A stretch of 64,000 nt of DNA from the NCBI GenBank assembly GCA_022747635.1, contig JAKTNV010000011.1:17397975-17461974 (forward strand). Direction: 5' to 3'. Both the position numbers and the translations under genes were made by a program. The DNA is from Hetaerina americana. Its lineage: Eukaryota; Arthropoda; Insecta; Odonata; Calopterygidae. Shown piece by piece: positions 1 to 12,480 of the stretch. The notes beneath the pieces are model-generated. The model ran no database searches, had not been told where the DNA came from, and worked only from the letters and a program-made list of their open reading frames with translations. The first letter of the stretch is position 1. The number at the start of each line of letters is the position of its first letter.

Positions 1-780
1 AACATGCTTGATGTTGACCCACCCCCTGCCACACATACTGAGCGGTGACTTACAGTGTGTACCAAGTCCCGTCAAAGTTCAATTCGGGGGGAGGGGGGTG
101 GGGGGCGTTTTGACTCTTTCGCATGCAACGCGTGAGCGGAGAAGTCTCTTGTTTTCCACGGACACTGAAAATTTTACGGATAGAGGAAAGGATCGGTGCA
201 TTGCGGTTTCCGGGAACGCCTTTGCCTTGCTTCGTGTCTCTCCTCCGCCTTTCAGCATCTCCATCCCCCTTTGCACCCCCACCCCATACCCCTACCGCGA
301 CACCTCACATCCCGCCCCAACCCTGCGACCATCCTCCTCGCCCAGGGTTCTCCCTCGCGGTCTCAACCCCCACAAGGCCCGATGGCATGGGCAACGGATG
401 AGTTATGCTCAAAGGAGGGATACCACGAAGGGTCGTCCGGCCGGGAGGGGTCGTATGCCTCCGGAAGGGAGGGGGATACCTTCGGATTGTGGTGGACCCC
501 TTCACTCTCCAGGCGTGCACGTATTCAGCGTGCCACGCCCCCTTCCGACCCCTTTTGCCTCTCCCGTACACAGTCCCCGGGAGCGGTGAGAGGAGAAATC
601 CGACTCCCGGGGTGTCTGGTCGGGCAACCCTCCCACCCCCCCCCCCCGCGGAAGAGTCCGTCAGTCGCCGATCTCTTCCATCTCCGTCACTCGGAACGAA
701 GGAAGGGTGGCATCGCTCTCCTCTCCCACTTACCTCCACCCTGTACCCTCCAACTCTCTAGTTATCTCTGAGTCGCCCGA
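1..780. other. G+C/CpG-rich block with C-tracts, no supported gene
   Basis: The block is much richer in G+C and CpG than the AT-rich DNA after position 780 and contains a run of ten or more C at about 639-650. Several overlapping open frames of 90-190 codons exist in it on both strands. They are low-complexity (Pro, Ser, Arg, Gly) and mutually overlapping, as expected where TAA and TGA are rare by composition. I see no domain, no splice pair and no repeat in it except a CR1-type 3'-end remnant at its very start. It could be a CpG-rich regulatory region or a decayed repeat. Confidence 0.4.
12..56 (+). repeat. CR1-like LINE 3'-end remnant
   Basis: It carries a diverged form of the 3' module seen at the end of the LINE copies at 34635 and 43806: a CCCTGCCACAC box followed by a GGTG(G/A)CTT box. 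Only the module is left, with no coding part next to it. Confidence 0.45.
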
Positions 781-834
781 CCGAAACTCCCCGAATTTCA
801 ATGGTAATCGCGTTATGGTGTACTGGAACCCTCA

Positions 835-875
835 ACCCATACCAACACACCCCGGCGGTGGCTTGCAGGTTACTA
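835..875 (+). repeat. CR1-like LINE 3'-end remnant
   Basis: An ACACACCCCGGCGGTGGCTT core followed by GCAGGTTAC matches the variant of the CR1-like 3' module also found at 34145-34205 and 38390-38440. No coding remnant is attached. Confidence 0.5.
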
Positions 876-1618
876 AAAAAACTTAAGCACAATAATTGCC
901 ATTTTTACTAATTAAACTCCACTTATTATGACCTTTGTTTCGATAGTCTTCCGTCATATTCGGGTACAGAGTGGATCGAAACGCCATGATTCTCATTCTG
1001 TCATGAAGATAACGTTAACAACAGTATTCTATTTTGTTGGGATAGGTTTTCCAGGTACTGCACTCTGACTTACACTAAATTCCTTGAAACCCTATACTAC
1101 AAATTATTGTATTTTTGCTTTAGCTCTGCGTGATTTCTGTCTCCCTGAATTCTATCAAAAATGTCAATTTTTCTCCTTCTACCTGCTTTCACAGCAATCC
1201 TCTATAATAGAGACCTCAGAAACCCATTGCCTTTTGAACACAACCAGTATCCACTTGTCATTCCTTTTCTGAATTTTTTCCTGCAAACGTTTCTCTCTTT
1301 CCCCACCACGTACATATGCCCTGCTAGATAATTAAAATTATGTAGGATTTCTGCCACAGCAAAGATAGTGTACTTGTGTAAGAATATGAGGGCTCTTTGA
1401 GTGATATGGTGGAAGCGCTCCATGTGGACAGGAGAATTGCGTTACACTAAATAAGATTTTGTTTTCTTTTAAGACCTTGTTTCGATTCCCGGAAATAGTC
1501 GTTATAATGATGTCTTATTTCATAGTTCGAACCATGTGTGGTGAGCTGTCTCATGTGTTTTCCATCACTGGGTCTTCTAGTGACAAGGAATAAAATGCAG
1601 CACGGGTGTACAAATCTA
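876..1618. other. AT-rich intergenic sequence, nothing recognised
   Basis: Short AT-rich frames only, with no domain, repeat or RNA gene that I recognise. Confidence 0.5.
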
Positions 1619-1651
1619 CGAGGGTCATCCGGAAAGTAGTACCCGTTCGTG
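1619..1651 (+). repeat. Mariner terminal inverted repeat (3' end of the element)
   Basis: This 33-nt sequence starts CGAGGGTCATCCGG and is the exact reverse complement of 2339-2371. A TA dinucleotide precedes it. Confidence 0.95.
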
Positions 1652-1717
1652 AAATAAAGACACAAAAGTAAATATTAACAAACATAAAAAATTTTATTTG
1701 AAAGAGGATACTTTAAA

Positions 1718-1835
1718 CTACTTCTCAACATAATCTCCAAGCAAATTAAGGCATTTGTCATAACGTGTGACAAGTTTCTGTATTCCTGCTGCATAGTCCT
1801 TCGCCGCCAGCTCATTGAGATACGCGAGGGACCCA
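1718..1835 (-). pseudogene. Mariner transposase, C-terminal remnant
   Basis: In a frame different from the N-terminal part, the minus strand encodes about 40 residues ending GIQKLVTRYDKCLNLLGDYVEK before a stop, which is the conserved C-terminus of mariner transposases. The piece directly abuts the N-terminal fragment near 1812-1840, so an internal deletion of roughly 500 bp that also shifted the frame explains both. None of the catalytic aspartates is retained. Confidence 0.85.
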
Positions 1836-2219
1836 TCTTGCACAAATTTTTGCATAATGCAGATGGTGTTTAACAATTTCATGAACAATTGTTCGAGAAA
1901 CATTGGGAAAATGCTCACAGATGTCATCAATTGTGACGCGCCGATCGTTCCTCACGAATTCGTCAACTGAGCTCACCAGTTGGTCTGTAATGACAGACGG
2001 TCTCTCCGAACGCTCATCGTCGTGTGTGTTCCCCCTCCCCATGTTGAAGTTGCGACACCACCGCCGAACAGACGACTCGTCCATTACATTGTCTCCATAC
2101 ACCTCCTTTAATTGGCGATGAATATCACATGGGCGAACGTTTCTTGCATTGAGGAATTTAATCACTGCCCTCACTTCACAACTGGCGGCGTTCTCAATTT
2201 TTTTAAACATTGTAAACAA
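1812..2219 (-). pseudogene. Mariner transposase, N-terminal DNA-binding part
   Basis: This 135-codon open frame starts at an ATG 120 bp inside the terminal repeat, the normal place for a mariner transposase. It holds the paired-like helix-turn-helix region: an IKFLNARNVRPCDIHRQL helix segment near residues 20-37, then SSVRRWCRNF near 54-63. The linker with SERPSVITD lies near residues 76-84 and a second helix-turn-helix region ends in HYAKICARWVPR near residues 120-131. In complete mariners this WVPR motif opens the catalytic domain. Here the frame runs into a stop four codons later because the core is deleted. It cannot encode an active transposase, but a truncated DNA-binding protein could in principle act as an inhibitor (inference). 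Confidence 0.92.
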
Positions 2220-2338
2220 TCACAGAAACAACACAGGCAATGCTAGCGTCACGCAACTTGGCTCAGAGAAGGCAGACAAGCCACTGAAGCTATCTGACCT
2301 CGTCCAGCGGCTACTCGCGTCGTCAGCACTTCATGCGG

Positions 2339-2371
2339 CACGAACGGGTACTACTTTCCGGATGACCCTCG
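2339..2371 (-). repeat. Mariner terminal inverted repeat (5' end of the element)
   Basis: This is the exact reverse complement of 1619-1651 and is followed by TA at 2372-2373. It lies about 120 bp upstream of the transposase start codon. Confidence 0.95.
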
Positions 2372-2659
2372 TACATACCACCGGATGGGATGAGTGACGT
2401 GTGTTACAGTTACAAAACTGTATTTAGAGTGCTATGAAATTACTTGGAGTTAGTTGTGCGGACAAAATATAATGAATCCCCTTCCAAAGACGTATTTCAT
2501 CTGGATATATTAAGGAAATCTTGTTGAAATTAATAATAATGTAGTTAATTTGTTTTCCTAATTAAGATTTTATTCTTTTTATCCAGTGAGATGCTAAAAA
2601 TCTTCTCCGCCAAAGATACTGTTTGATTTGCAGGTATATTGCATTGAAACGTAAATGCC

Positions 2660-2765
2660 CACGAGACATCAAAGACAAATTACTCGCGAACCACAAAAAA
2701 GGTGCGTGGCATAAGTTGCATGCACCACGTGGAAATGGTGGGGTTGAGGGCGAAGAAGGGTGCTT
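2660..2765 (-). repeat. CR1-like LINE 3'-end remnant
   Basis: Reading TTACTCGCGAACCAC..AAGGTGCGTGGCA on the plus strand, this is an old variant of the reverse-oriented 3' module found at 27795-27850. Sequences beyond it are not recognisable. Confidence 0.4.
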
Positions 2766-3595
2766 AAAGGGTGGTCGTGAGAAAGGGTTAAAAACACTGA
2801 AAATCCCTGAAAAGGATGTGCAAGGTGGTTATCACAGGGAGAAACCATATCAATGTACACTTAAAACTCAAATACATGCGGTCATCAATCCGTCGAGTAA
2901 TTTTAAGAGGTGAAGTCGGATGTCGCTTTGAGCTAATGAGCACATCGTAGCTCGAAATCCTGCATTCAGGGTAGGGAGAATATAGGAACAGCGTCACATT
3001 TTCTACCACGCATGGTTATCCGGATGATCCGGCTGCGAGAAAAACAAACACATGTATTTGGTTTTGTCGAGTTTGCCCAGAGACATCTCCATGACTGAAA
3101 CCAGGCCCCCACCGTTTGGAAACATCCCTCCACTCAGGTTACCACGCTATGGATAATTACTTTAGGATCATGTAATCCATCTAAATACTTTCAGGGTTAA
3201 GATTAGCAATGTGTGATAAGGCTTAAGGTTCTATCTGTGAAAAAAGGCAGGATGACATCTACTTGTAAGTAGTAGGACACGACGTACCGCACCTATGTGC
3301 AGTATACGTAGTGTCCTACGATCTGGTATTTAAACAAAGATGCATGGGGGAAAGTTTCGCAACAGGAAATAAATATGGCCTCTTTATTCAACGTAAATAA
3401 AAATTTTAACTTAAGGTTTACTTTTATGGTGACGAATCAATGCTTGAATCTTAAGGGTAATTGAGGAAAAAAAGTTCACCTCATGTGGTCTGGTTATGTA
3501 TATTTATATTCTCCAGTTGAAAATTATTAAAAATCCAAACTTGGTACATAAAAAATATCTTCATAAACAGGAGGTCATCTTCGAACAACCGCCTA

Positions 3596-3660
3596 GGTGT
3601 TAGATGAATCGGCTCAAGCGGTCAGCCGAAAGTCGAGAAATCCGGGTTCAAATGTTGTTA
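3596..3660 (+). other. Possible tRNA-derived (SINE-like) fragment
   Basis: A D-arm-like GGCTCAAGCGGTCAGCC (GGCT/AGCC pairing) is followed about 20 nt later by a B-box-like GGGTTCAAATG. No acceptor stem closes around them, so this is not a functional tRNA. It may be a decayed SINE head or chance. Confidence 0.25.
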
Positions 3661-6600
3661 TACGTAGAATTAACTATTTTCTCTGAGATTTCCATTGTGC
3701 ATGTTCAAATCAGCTGGGCGACTGTGTTGAAATTACTGTCGCAATGTTTTCTGCAATTATCTTAATTCAACCACGAATGAATAGAGATAAATGGATCCTA
3801 TGTTACCAATAAATAATAAAGAAAATCGTCATTGCAAATGGTTTTGTTGGTGTAATCCAACAGGTCATCACTATAAGAAGGTTTTTTTTCAGATTTTCGA
3901 TCGATGTTGCGAGTCCCCATCTGCACTCACGTGGTACCCTGAAAGAATCTGTGTAGGATGTGTGCCAGGGTGTGATTCCAAACCGCTTGGGCATTATCAA
4001 ACTTGCACTATGTATTAAAACCAGCATGGATTAAAGAAGATGGGTAATTTATCAGGAATATTCACCTGAACCAACCGAATCCGTTGGTCTCACTTACTCT
4101 CAAGGGTCCCTCCATTCTTCAGTAGTGCGTTTGAAAGCTGTAATTTTCCTCCAGGCCTAATGCTTTTCTGGTGTTCCACAAATCATCGCAATTGCGGTCT
4201 CTACTTGTCCTACGGGAAAAAAAGACGGGCCAAGATCTCGTGTGGTATCCTTGGAAACCCATCTCCACCAATCGTTCATATGGAATTAGTAGGTTGCAGG
4301 GAGCATGCTTTCCGCACCCCCATTTGGAGGCCAACGTGAATGAGACTTCATTTATTTTTTTCCCTGGGGAGCAAAAGAACGATGTCCCAAACCAGTTGAC
4401 CTCGAATCATTCACTGTGGAGGATATATATGTATGCATACATGCATCTTTTTTCGGCGGGTGAGACTGTGGAACGAAGAGGTCCTGGGGTGGCGGGGGCG
4501 AGGGGACAGCAACGGGAGGAGGACCCTGGAATTCGTGGTGGGACCGTTATAAGGGAGAACATAACTCTCTCCCCATCCACCCCCGCAAATCCTCCTCTCT
4601 CCCCTTATGGCATTTGTCACAATTTCGTTCTCACGCGCTGACACGCTCGTTTTGTTTTTTATTTCTTGACAACTCCACAAACGCACACAAAAAAGAGTCG
4701 TGCCAAGAATCGAATCCTTTCGTCGTGAGCGAATGAATAATGTCCTCGTGGTTGGTTGAGCTCGGAGCAATAACTTTTAGTTTTGTAATTCCATCGTTCG
4801 TTTGTTTTCTTTTTGTGTGCGTGTGTTTATGTTTTTTTGCCCACATCCCTCGTCCCATAATTGGGTCCTCCCACCGGCCACTTTTAAGGGAGGGAGACTT
4901 TAAAAGGGCTTTTTCCAGCCGTGGTCTGTCGTCGCCTGCTCCATTTGCTTGGGGTTGAGGGGAATGGGGGGTGTGGGTGGGTAAGGGACTGCTGTGGTGA
5001 ATTTCCGTAGCGACAATCCCCTTTCCCTTCCTGCCACCGTCGTAAACATCCCAAAGGTCGTAGACATCCCTCTTGTACCGCCGAATGTGTTTAAATGTGA
5101 GTTATGGCGTTAAGTATCCCTGCCAGAAAGAGCGGTCCCAGATATCAATTCTACTCTCAAAACAAACCACCACTTGCTCTTTAATTCTGGTTGAATCAAG
5201 TTGCAGACAGTGTATTTTAAACTCAGTGGTGGATCAGACGGGGAATTGTCAAGCGTTTGATGTCATCACTCCTACTAATATTCATTCAGTGTTATTACAC
5301 TTCAGAAAAAATGCCAAAGGATCAAGTGGTAGGATGTAAATAAATGATTTGGAGGTAAATAGGTTCTCGTAAATCACTTTGGAATAAATCGTGGATATTC
5401 ATTAACAAAACGAGCTATTTATTATTAATTGAATTAACGATAGCATTGAATTTTGCGATTCGCCCAATGGTTTTGTACTTACGGGAAACATTTACGAATT
5501 CTGAAGACTGTTAGGGTCGAATCAAAATATATTATTACCCCCGTCATACTAAGTTAAGAGCGATCATGTCAATAAAATTAGAGATAGTGTAGAAAAGATA
5601 CAGTTTTGCAGCTTTACTCACGAGACTAATAGCAGACAGAGAGAGAAGAATTCAGATAAAATGGGTGGTCATGGGATTTTAGGAAAACCATTTTGGGTTG
5701 TTGAAAAGATTGGAGGAAGGAATAAAATATTGAAAAAAGTGGACGTAAATGAAACTCAGGGTAGTTAAGTATGTTAGGGAATATTATTATTATCGAGTGA
5801 TGTTTATAGGAGTAGGTGGACTGATATTTACGCGGAGCCAAGGGATGCAAAGAGTGAGGCTCTGCTCCTCATTCCGTCACAAGCGAAATTTTATTGCGAA
5901 ATCCCTTGGAATGCTAGTAGAACGGGTCCTGGCCACGACCTCTGGACGAGCTGCTGCTGATGCATAAGACTGAAATGTGACAACGTATGCGGTGTGCCGA
6001 GGAGATTTTGAATTTTCAATTTATACATAATTCGCCATTTTATTTTGCTTCGAAATATATTTGTAAGGCTCTCAGCATCCGCGTGTAAATGCTCAACATG
6101 GAAATAATGTGCTTTCAATGTTAAAAATTTTCGCACGACTGAAGCCATCTGTAACTTCGGGAAATAGTGATTAGAGTACTCGTATGAGTACTTTTGCTGC
6201 TTTTGAAAGTGTCTTCAGCACCGGCGGCATTGGCCAGAGCAGGTGTTAATGTAGCTGTTTCAATATATGTAATTATATGCACGAGTATGTGCGTTGGATT
6301 GAATATTCATGTCGTCCATTGGTCCACTGGCTTATTCATAGGCGGATCCTTCAGGTATAGTGAACCCTTTTCCCTTATGTTCGCTATTCGCCCTCAACGG
6401 CCATTGATGACAAATGCTTGTACGAGTAACTATTTTACCAGTAATTTTATGGGAATATGTGACCGGTTGCACCGTAATACGGTACCGCTTATAAGATGCA
6501 TTACTTGATGAATTGAAATAACTATTTTATAATTCATTTTGAACGTCCACCATTTGCCACCGCAGAAGCAGTTGAAAAATTTTCCTCGAATTTTTTGTGA

Positions 6601-7701
6601 TTAAATCAACCAATTCTTCCAAGTGTCCAAAACTTTAAAGCATATTTAGCGTCGGTGTTTGCTTCCATTAAAAATCTAATTGCATTCTGTTCTTTCCTTG
6701 ACACTTTGACTTTCCCATGGTCAAATATTACTTTTTCTATTCAATGCATAGTATTTGTTCATACATTCCTCATTGTTTCCCTCATTCCAGTGTCCTCAGA
6801 TACAAGCGGCAAATCATGTAGAACATTTACCCACGGTTAAATATTAAAAGCGTGGCGTGCTGACTGATATCCCTTGTCACTCGCCCTCTGCGAAGGGAGC
6901 TGGGCAAGACGTAGATATGGAGTGACTCTATTTGGTCGCAGAGCCAAGTGCATCCTTCGTCTCGTGCATCTTATTGTATGTACTGGGACCCAAAGGGTTA
7001 AATGGCATTCCAACTTGCGATCTCGGCCTATCTCAGTGAAGGGAAATAAATAAGTACAATGTATCACTTCTTTCGTATTTCCTTTATTTGGATTTAATGT
7101 GATAAGGGTATAGGAAATACGTATGAGCGTGCCATAATGAAACAGGGAGATAAATACTGAGCGCTGGTTCTATCTTACGCGGCGATATCAGCAATAAAGT
7201 GTTGGCTTAGGAAGTTAGTGATTACGCCATGTAATTATCCAAAATACATCCAAAAAGAGCGGGATGAGAATGTGGTAAATTACCTGGCACCATTCGTCAC
7301 ATGAGGTCGCAGCAACAAATCTCTCGAGATCGAACGCTTCACAACAAGTTTTAGCAATCTGTTACGATGTTCCCTGATGGGATTTTTATCGTTGAAACGC
7401 ATTGGATTCAAAACATTCGTTTTGAAATCGTCTGGCGCGTGGAACACAGGAACAGTTCCTGGTCTGATACATTATATTCCTTTTAGACAAAGAACCTGTC
7501 CACGCTATTTAGCATATTTGGATTTTTTATTTTAGAAGTCGACAGTAAAAGTAAATCATTGTACATCCCTTATTTAAAATGCTTATCTTCCAAATATCCA
7601 TTCATTTTTGTTTCATGAACTTAATTACTTACGTAGTTATAGGTGATGTTTTCATTTGAAACATGAAGCATAGTGCTGTATGCATATGTTATTGTATTAT
7701 A

Positions 7702-7726
7702 ATTCCCCTTATTAAATAAGGGGAAT
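7702..7726. repeat. 25-nt perfect palindrome
   Basis: Two 12-nt arms (ATTCCCCTTATT and its reverse complement) surround a single A. It lies in AT-rich DNA with no adjacent frame, so its role is unknown. Confidence 0.8.
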
Positions 7727-9429
7727 AATAATCCTGCCTCTTTTGCGTCAATGAAAAGGGTTGTGTCGGGAATACTTGGACAACTCTTACGTTATTTAAT
7801 GACGTTGTGGGGAAAAGAGGAATATTCTGGATTCATTTTTGATTGACGATCGTTTTTCTGGCATCATTACCTGCAGAAGATCATAATTATACGGATAACC
7901 AGAATAATCGGAAGGTTTGCTATTATAAGGTAGGGGTGGTATTCATGTAATAAAAAACCATTTTCAAAATAATCACTAATTACTTGGCTAATTATGCACA
8001 CTAGTCCTCGAGATAGGTATTATACTGTCCCAGTTGTTGCCGTTAAATTGGGATGTTAACGTAGCATCGATTTATCGCTTGACGCTTATCGTTTACGCGA
8101 AGGTTCGTGATATCAAGTTCAAGAGCTGACGGTCCACTATCTGAATTCCTGCCGCTCTAATTATACGCGGAATCTAGTCGAGGAAGTGAATTTTCACCCC
8201 CTAGAGTCGTGCTGATAAGCGCCGCTATTTTTTTCTTTTCTTGGTTGAGATAAGGATTCCATATCGTGTTCGAAATATGTGCGCACTTTACGTCTGTTCC
8301 CTTAATTTCCCTAAAGGATATTCGTTAGGAAACTTTATGCAACGGTTCCGAGAATATAGTAATAGCTCTCTCGGACGATTAGGCGTGAAACCTTAAAATA
8401 GTGTTTATTTGAGAGTCCTATCAGCTGTAACCTCGGGGGACAAACTTCGTGGTAAATGGTCGTTTGATGTGATACAAGACTCTTTCATAACTTGCTTCCG
8501 CGTGCATATTTCTCTTCGAATCTTGACTGGAGCGTTTCATGGAAGGAATTTTTATTGAAAAAAAACTCTGGGGAAACAGATGAATTGATCGTGAAAATTA
8601 GAATGCGATTGGACATTTTTATCGAGCGATTTTGTATATTGTGATTTCTACTGTTGAGTTCGCGAGTTGTTTTTTCAAAAAAGTCTAATAGACTGTCGCT
8701 ATTGTGCCGAGAGTGAGGGAAAGATGTTCTTAACATTGAATTTTTGATGTGTGGCAGACACACTTAACCTCTCTGAGAGACGTCAATCCATTGCAGTCCC
8801 AAGTGCCCACCAATTGAATATTCATGCCTGTTCAACGAATGTTTTCAACTTTTCACCCCATTCGTCATGCTGATGACTGCCCACAGACAGACTTGAAGAA
8901 GCGAAATTAGTACGAAAATAATATCTTTAAGACGGATGATTGTTTTTTTTTGTTGGATGAATTGTGGGAAAACCTGCGTAGAAAAACGTGCAATATTTGA
9001 AATTCTCTGTGAATGTTTTCGCAAAGTTTTCTGTATGTCCGGGGTTAATTGGGATATGGGCTGAAACATTTAAAATTCTCATTTACAAACCATTGTACTG
9101 TCGGGTAAGAATAACTCGTAATTTTCGTTTCTTCGGTGCCGTTATTGATATTACATGGTGTTGATATATTTTTTCCATCAGATTGAGTCACGTCAAATCC
9201 GTTCGTTCATCTCCTATCCTTTTGTTTTCTAATGTCCATGTGACGTGTACGATTCTTTCATGCCTATTATTAATGTCTTCTACCTATTTTTCGTTAATTT
9301 ATGAAAGTAATCCCTGGGCTGAATCCTGAATGCCTGGCAGACAAACGCATTTTTCTTAATTCTACCTCCAATACTCGGGAAGTATTGGTGAATATCCGCG
9401 AGGTAGGGGTAAATGTTGCGTCTTAGGGC

Positions 9430-9590
9430 TCAGTGGAGCTTTTTTCTTCCCTCGTATCTTCAGCAGTCTTCTTCATGTCGAAATTTCTGTTACCCGCAAT
9501 TCCAAATTTATTCTTCACCAAGCCAGCTCCCTGTCCTCCATAATTTCTTATCTTTTCATGTTTAGTCCCTCCTTTAGTGTATCCTTCGAT
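9430..9590 (-). pseudogene. Possible RTE-like LINE 3' coding tail
   Basis: The minus strand reads about 40 codons ending in MKKTAEDTREEKSSTEP, which resembles the last residues of RTE-type LINE proteins (a Lys/Arg, Ala-Glu-Asp, Arg-rich tail). The match is short and no upstream domain is preserved, so this is tentative. Confidence 0.25.
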
Positions 9591-10879
9591 GACCATTTAG
9601 CCCTTCATGCCCGCCAGGCCGCCCTGTCTGCCTGTTTGTTTGCCAGCGTTGCGTTCGGTCTCCATAAGGAGCCACCGTCAGAGAGTCGACCCGTCACGGA
9701 AGCTTCGTATTTTGATTTTATTTTTCACAATTCACTTGAAAATGATAACGCAATTTATTTCCCTCAGTTCTAAATTTATTTTCCTTTGCTCTATAAGCAG
9801 TAAATGAAGAAAGTATTTATAGAAAACCAGTTGGTTTAGCTTTCTTCGCCCATAACACCTTATCTACCATTTCTCCACCCACAAATGCCCTACTTACCTC
9901 CCTGATAACCTTTGGCAATGGTGCACGTGCCGGAATTGAGGCCTCAATTCCCTTTCAATATGTAAACATCGATTTTTAAAGCAGACTATATTGACAAAAA
10001 GTTGCAATTATCGCCCAAACCTCGTTATCCTGAGTACCTCAGCATTTGGTCCCTTTCTCTATTAAAACTATTAGTTTAATTATGATACGAGTTTACAGAT
10101 GAGTTAAAGCATATAGCCTGTCTTTTTTGTAACTGAAAAGAACCTCACGGTCCTGAGTATCTCATCAATTCGTCCCCGTCTTCATTAAAACTACTAGTAA
10201 ATGACATGACACATTATTGGGTGAGTTAAGTCTATTGGTTTTCATCTATGTTTTTCTTTCTTAACAACAAATTATGAAGCAACTCTAAGTCCATTAACCC
10301 CGACGGGAGAGAAGTTAGGGTTTCATAGGGCGAATATGTGTAGAACAGGCAGCCCGATGGACACAGATCCACGCCGCCTAATTCTCTCGGCCATCGCCCA
10401 AGTGGGGGTCGGAATGCAAGCGATGATGCTTGGACACGGATGATCTGAACGCGCGACTCACTCCTTCTTATCCAGTCGTAAAAATTAAGTTGCCCTCGAG
10501 TGTTTTTCTCTGCAATTTATCACTTCTCACAAAGCGTAACGTCTCTCTGTATCTCTGCTTATTGAAATCTTTTCTCCCATTAACCCCCCCGCGACGGTCT
10601 CCCCAGTTTCTCATCACCGACCCCAACGTACGAGATGCTCACTAAACTTTGAATGAAAAGAGCACGTGGTCCATTAACGTTTAGCGGCATGCGCGGGGAG
10701 GAGAACGCTATGTGGGCGTAATTAAAACTTGCGCCTCTTCCGTTTATCGCAACGCGGGCCTTTATTGTTTTTTTAATCTTTTTTAATACTTTGAGATGAC
10801 GCTCCCAAGAGAGAGGGGTTCGAGTGGTGGGGGAGCGTTCATGTGTAAGAAAAGGAGCCTGATCATGAGAAGTTGGTTA

Positions 10880-11095
10880 CTTTGGCGCTCACTCTGGGGG
10901 AGGGAGGAGGAGAAATGAGGAGGATGAGCAGGGGGCCGGCTGTTCAGGAGCAGGGTCCGTCTCGCCCCACCACCCTCGGCAGTGCCGCGGGAGGAGCGAC
11001 CCAAACGGCGTGAAATTGAGTAGGAGAGGAACGCTGTGCCGCTCTGTTTTGAGAATGTTTCTATATCAAACGGCGATGCTATCAAATCTCCGACG
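10880..11095. other. G+C-rich block, purine-rich on the plus strand
   Basis: A GGGGGAGGGAGGAGGAG-type run is followed by CpG-rich sequence. Minus-strand open frame 10783-11103 is low-complexity and unconvincing. Confidence 0.35.
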
Positions 11096-11289
11096 TGAAA
11101 CAAATACTGAGGAGAATTTATCGATTTGACGACGATGATTTTCGCATATGGAAAGAAAACTAGGGAGTTGATGACATGGATTTCGAGCCCTTCATAATAA
11201 GATATTAGCGAAAACGTCTCTATGTAGCGTTTATGTACGGCGCGGAAAATTGATTATTGGGATAAGATAATCGGCGCAGATTTGAGGCT

Positions 11290-11480
11290 ATTGACATATG
11301 GGCATGAAGGAAGATGGAACAAGTAAAATGGGCGGAAAAGGAAACAAACGAGAAAGTACTAGACTAGATGAAAGGGGTGAAGAGGGGAATACCGGTAAAA
11401 ATTCAAAGGAGGCAGAAAGGATTACTGGCATTACTGGCTTTTTAAGGGGTAGGATTAAGATAGAAATGCTTGAAGGGAGG
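11290..11480 (+). pseudogene. RTE-like LINE C-terminal fossil
   Basis: The plus strand encodes KMEQVKWAEKETNEKVLD, then a stop, then IQRRQKG and, after a frame change, FLRGRIKIEMLEGRKE. In order these match the C-terminal segment of RTE/BovB-type LINE proteins (W-T-E-[RK]-K-T-N-E-E-V-L, then R-R-Q-..-W-I-G-H, then L-R-G...EGR). One stop and one frameshift show that it is dead. Confidence 0.6.
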
Positions 11481-11939
11481 AAGGAAGTTAGCTGGTTTGA
11501 ATTAAGGTTTACTTTAGTGCAGGTTGTCACTTTTTTTTAGTGAAACTTACAAACAAAGCGGTAGTTATTCTATGTTCTTCTAACACCCACCTTAAATGGT
11601 AGACAATCTTAATAATGGGTAAACATTGGTTTTGTCGAGTAATATTGCCCATACCTTGAATATCGAGCAGTGTCGACATTATATTCACGTCGAGTGCACT
11701 TCGTTTATTATTATTTCGAATGTGTCGTCCATATCGTCATATAGGTCATGTCACCGTCGTACTTTCTTACCACGAAATTATAACATCGTATAGGTTTCAT
11801 GGCGGTCGTGTTTGATTTAATTTTTTACCCAATTTTAACAATTAAATAGCAATGGAGTGAAGCGATTTTTCCATCTGTCGGTTCTTATTAATGCCGCCAC
11901 AAACCCATTCTAATTATTATTTACCACCGGCATGGTTCG

Positions 11940-12480
11940 CGCCCTCTAAACCGTCCGACCACTAGCATTCTTCCCGCCCACGCCCAATCGTCTGGAGGCT
12001 AGATACCCCGCCCGCACCCTCCCGCATTTCTCACCCCCCTCCCGCCGGACGTTTGGAGACGCTGACCCCGTCATCCTCTCCCCTTACGCCCCCGAGATTG
12101 TGAGTCCCGTGCATTTTTCCGTCACCTCCCACGTCCCCATCCCTCTCTCTTCCTCCCTACAATTCTCCCTCCTCCCCTGAAGGAGCCGTGACGTCGTACG
12201 CAAGAGCGCGGAGTCGTAGCAAATTCTTTCATTCCCTCTCCCATCACCCCCACCCCCTCCTATCACCCCCACCCTGCGTCGCAGCGGTACCTTTATCATT
12301 CCTGAATCAGCCGTCGCGAGGGCGGGGGATGCAGAAGGAAGGGAGCGGGAGGTGGTATTCTGGGAGGGGGCACCAAATGGGTGGCTACATTCTTGCCTTT
12401 CTATTTTTTTTAGTGGCATTTGTCATGCGTCATTGTGGGTGGTGGTGTGCCAGGGCCCCACAAGGAGCTTAACAGCCCCG
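11940..12480. other. CpG- and C-rich block
   Basis: Pyrimidine-rich, CpG-rich sequence (CTCCCGCATTTCTCACCCCC and similar) with open frames on both strands but no domain. It ends near GGCCCCACAAGGAGCTTAAC. It may be regulatory or a decayed repeat. Confidence 0.35.

Larger units (their letters stand above)
1619..2371 (-). mobile_element. Internally deleted mariner (IS630-Tc1-mariner) transposon
   Basis: A 753-bp element is bounded by perfect 33-bp terminal inverted repeats (1619-1651 and 2339-2371) and flanked on both sides by TA (1617-1618 and 2372-2373), the target duplication expected of mariner insertion. Reading on the minus strand it keeps the N-terminal helix-turn-helix part of a mariner transposase (from 2219) and the extreme C-terminus (to 1718). 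The central catalytic D,D34D domain is gone. Autonomous mariners are about 1.3 kb, so roughly 0.5 kb was lost. The perfect repeats suggest that it inserted or was mobilised in trans relatively recently. It is non-autonomous but could be moved by an intact relative elsewhere in the genome. Confidence 0.93.
2914..9420. other. Long stretch without a supported gene
   Basis: The sequence is mostly AT-rich single-copy-looking DNA. Open frames are below 105 codons, overlap one another and show no domain. A weak tRNA-like motif (3596-3660) and a short perfect palindrome (7702-7726) are entered separately. I see nothing else. Confidence 0.5.

Noticed and set aside
8..771. Overlapping open frames of 118-193 codons in the first 780 bp
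   Set aside because: They overlap in several frames on both strands in G+C-rich, stop-poor DNA and are low-complexity without motifs.
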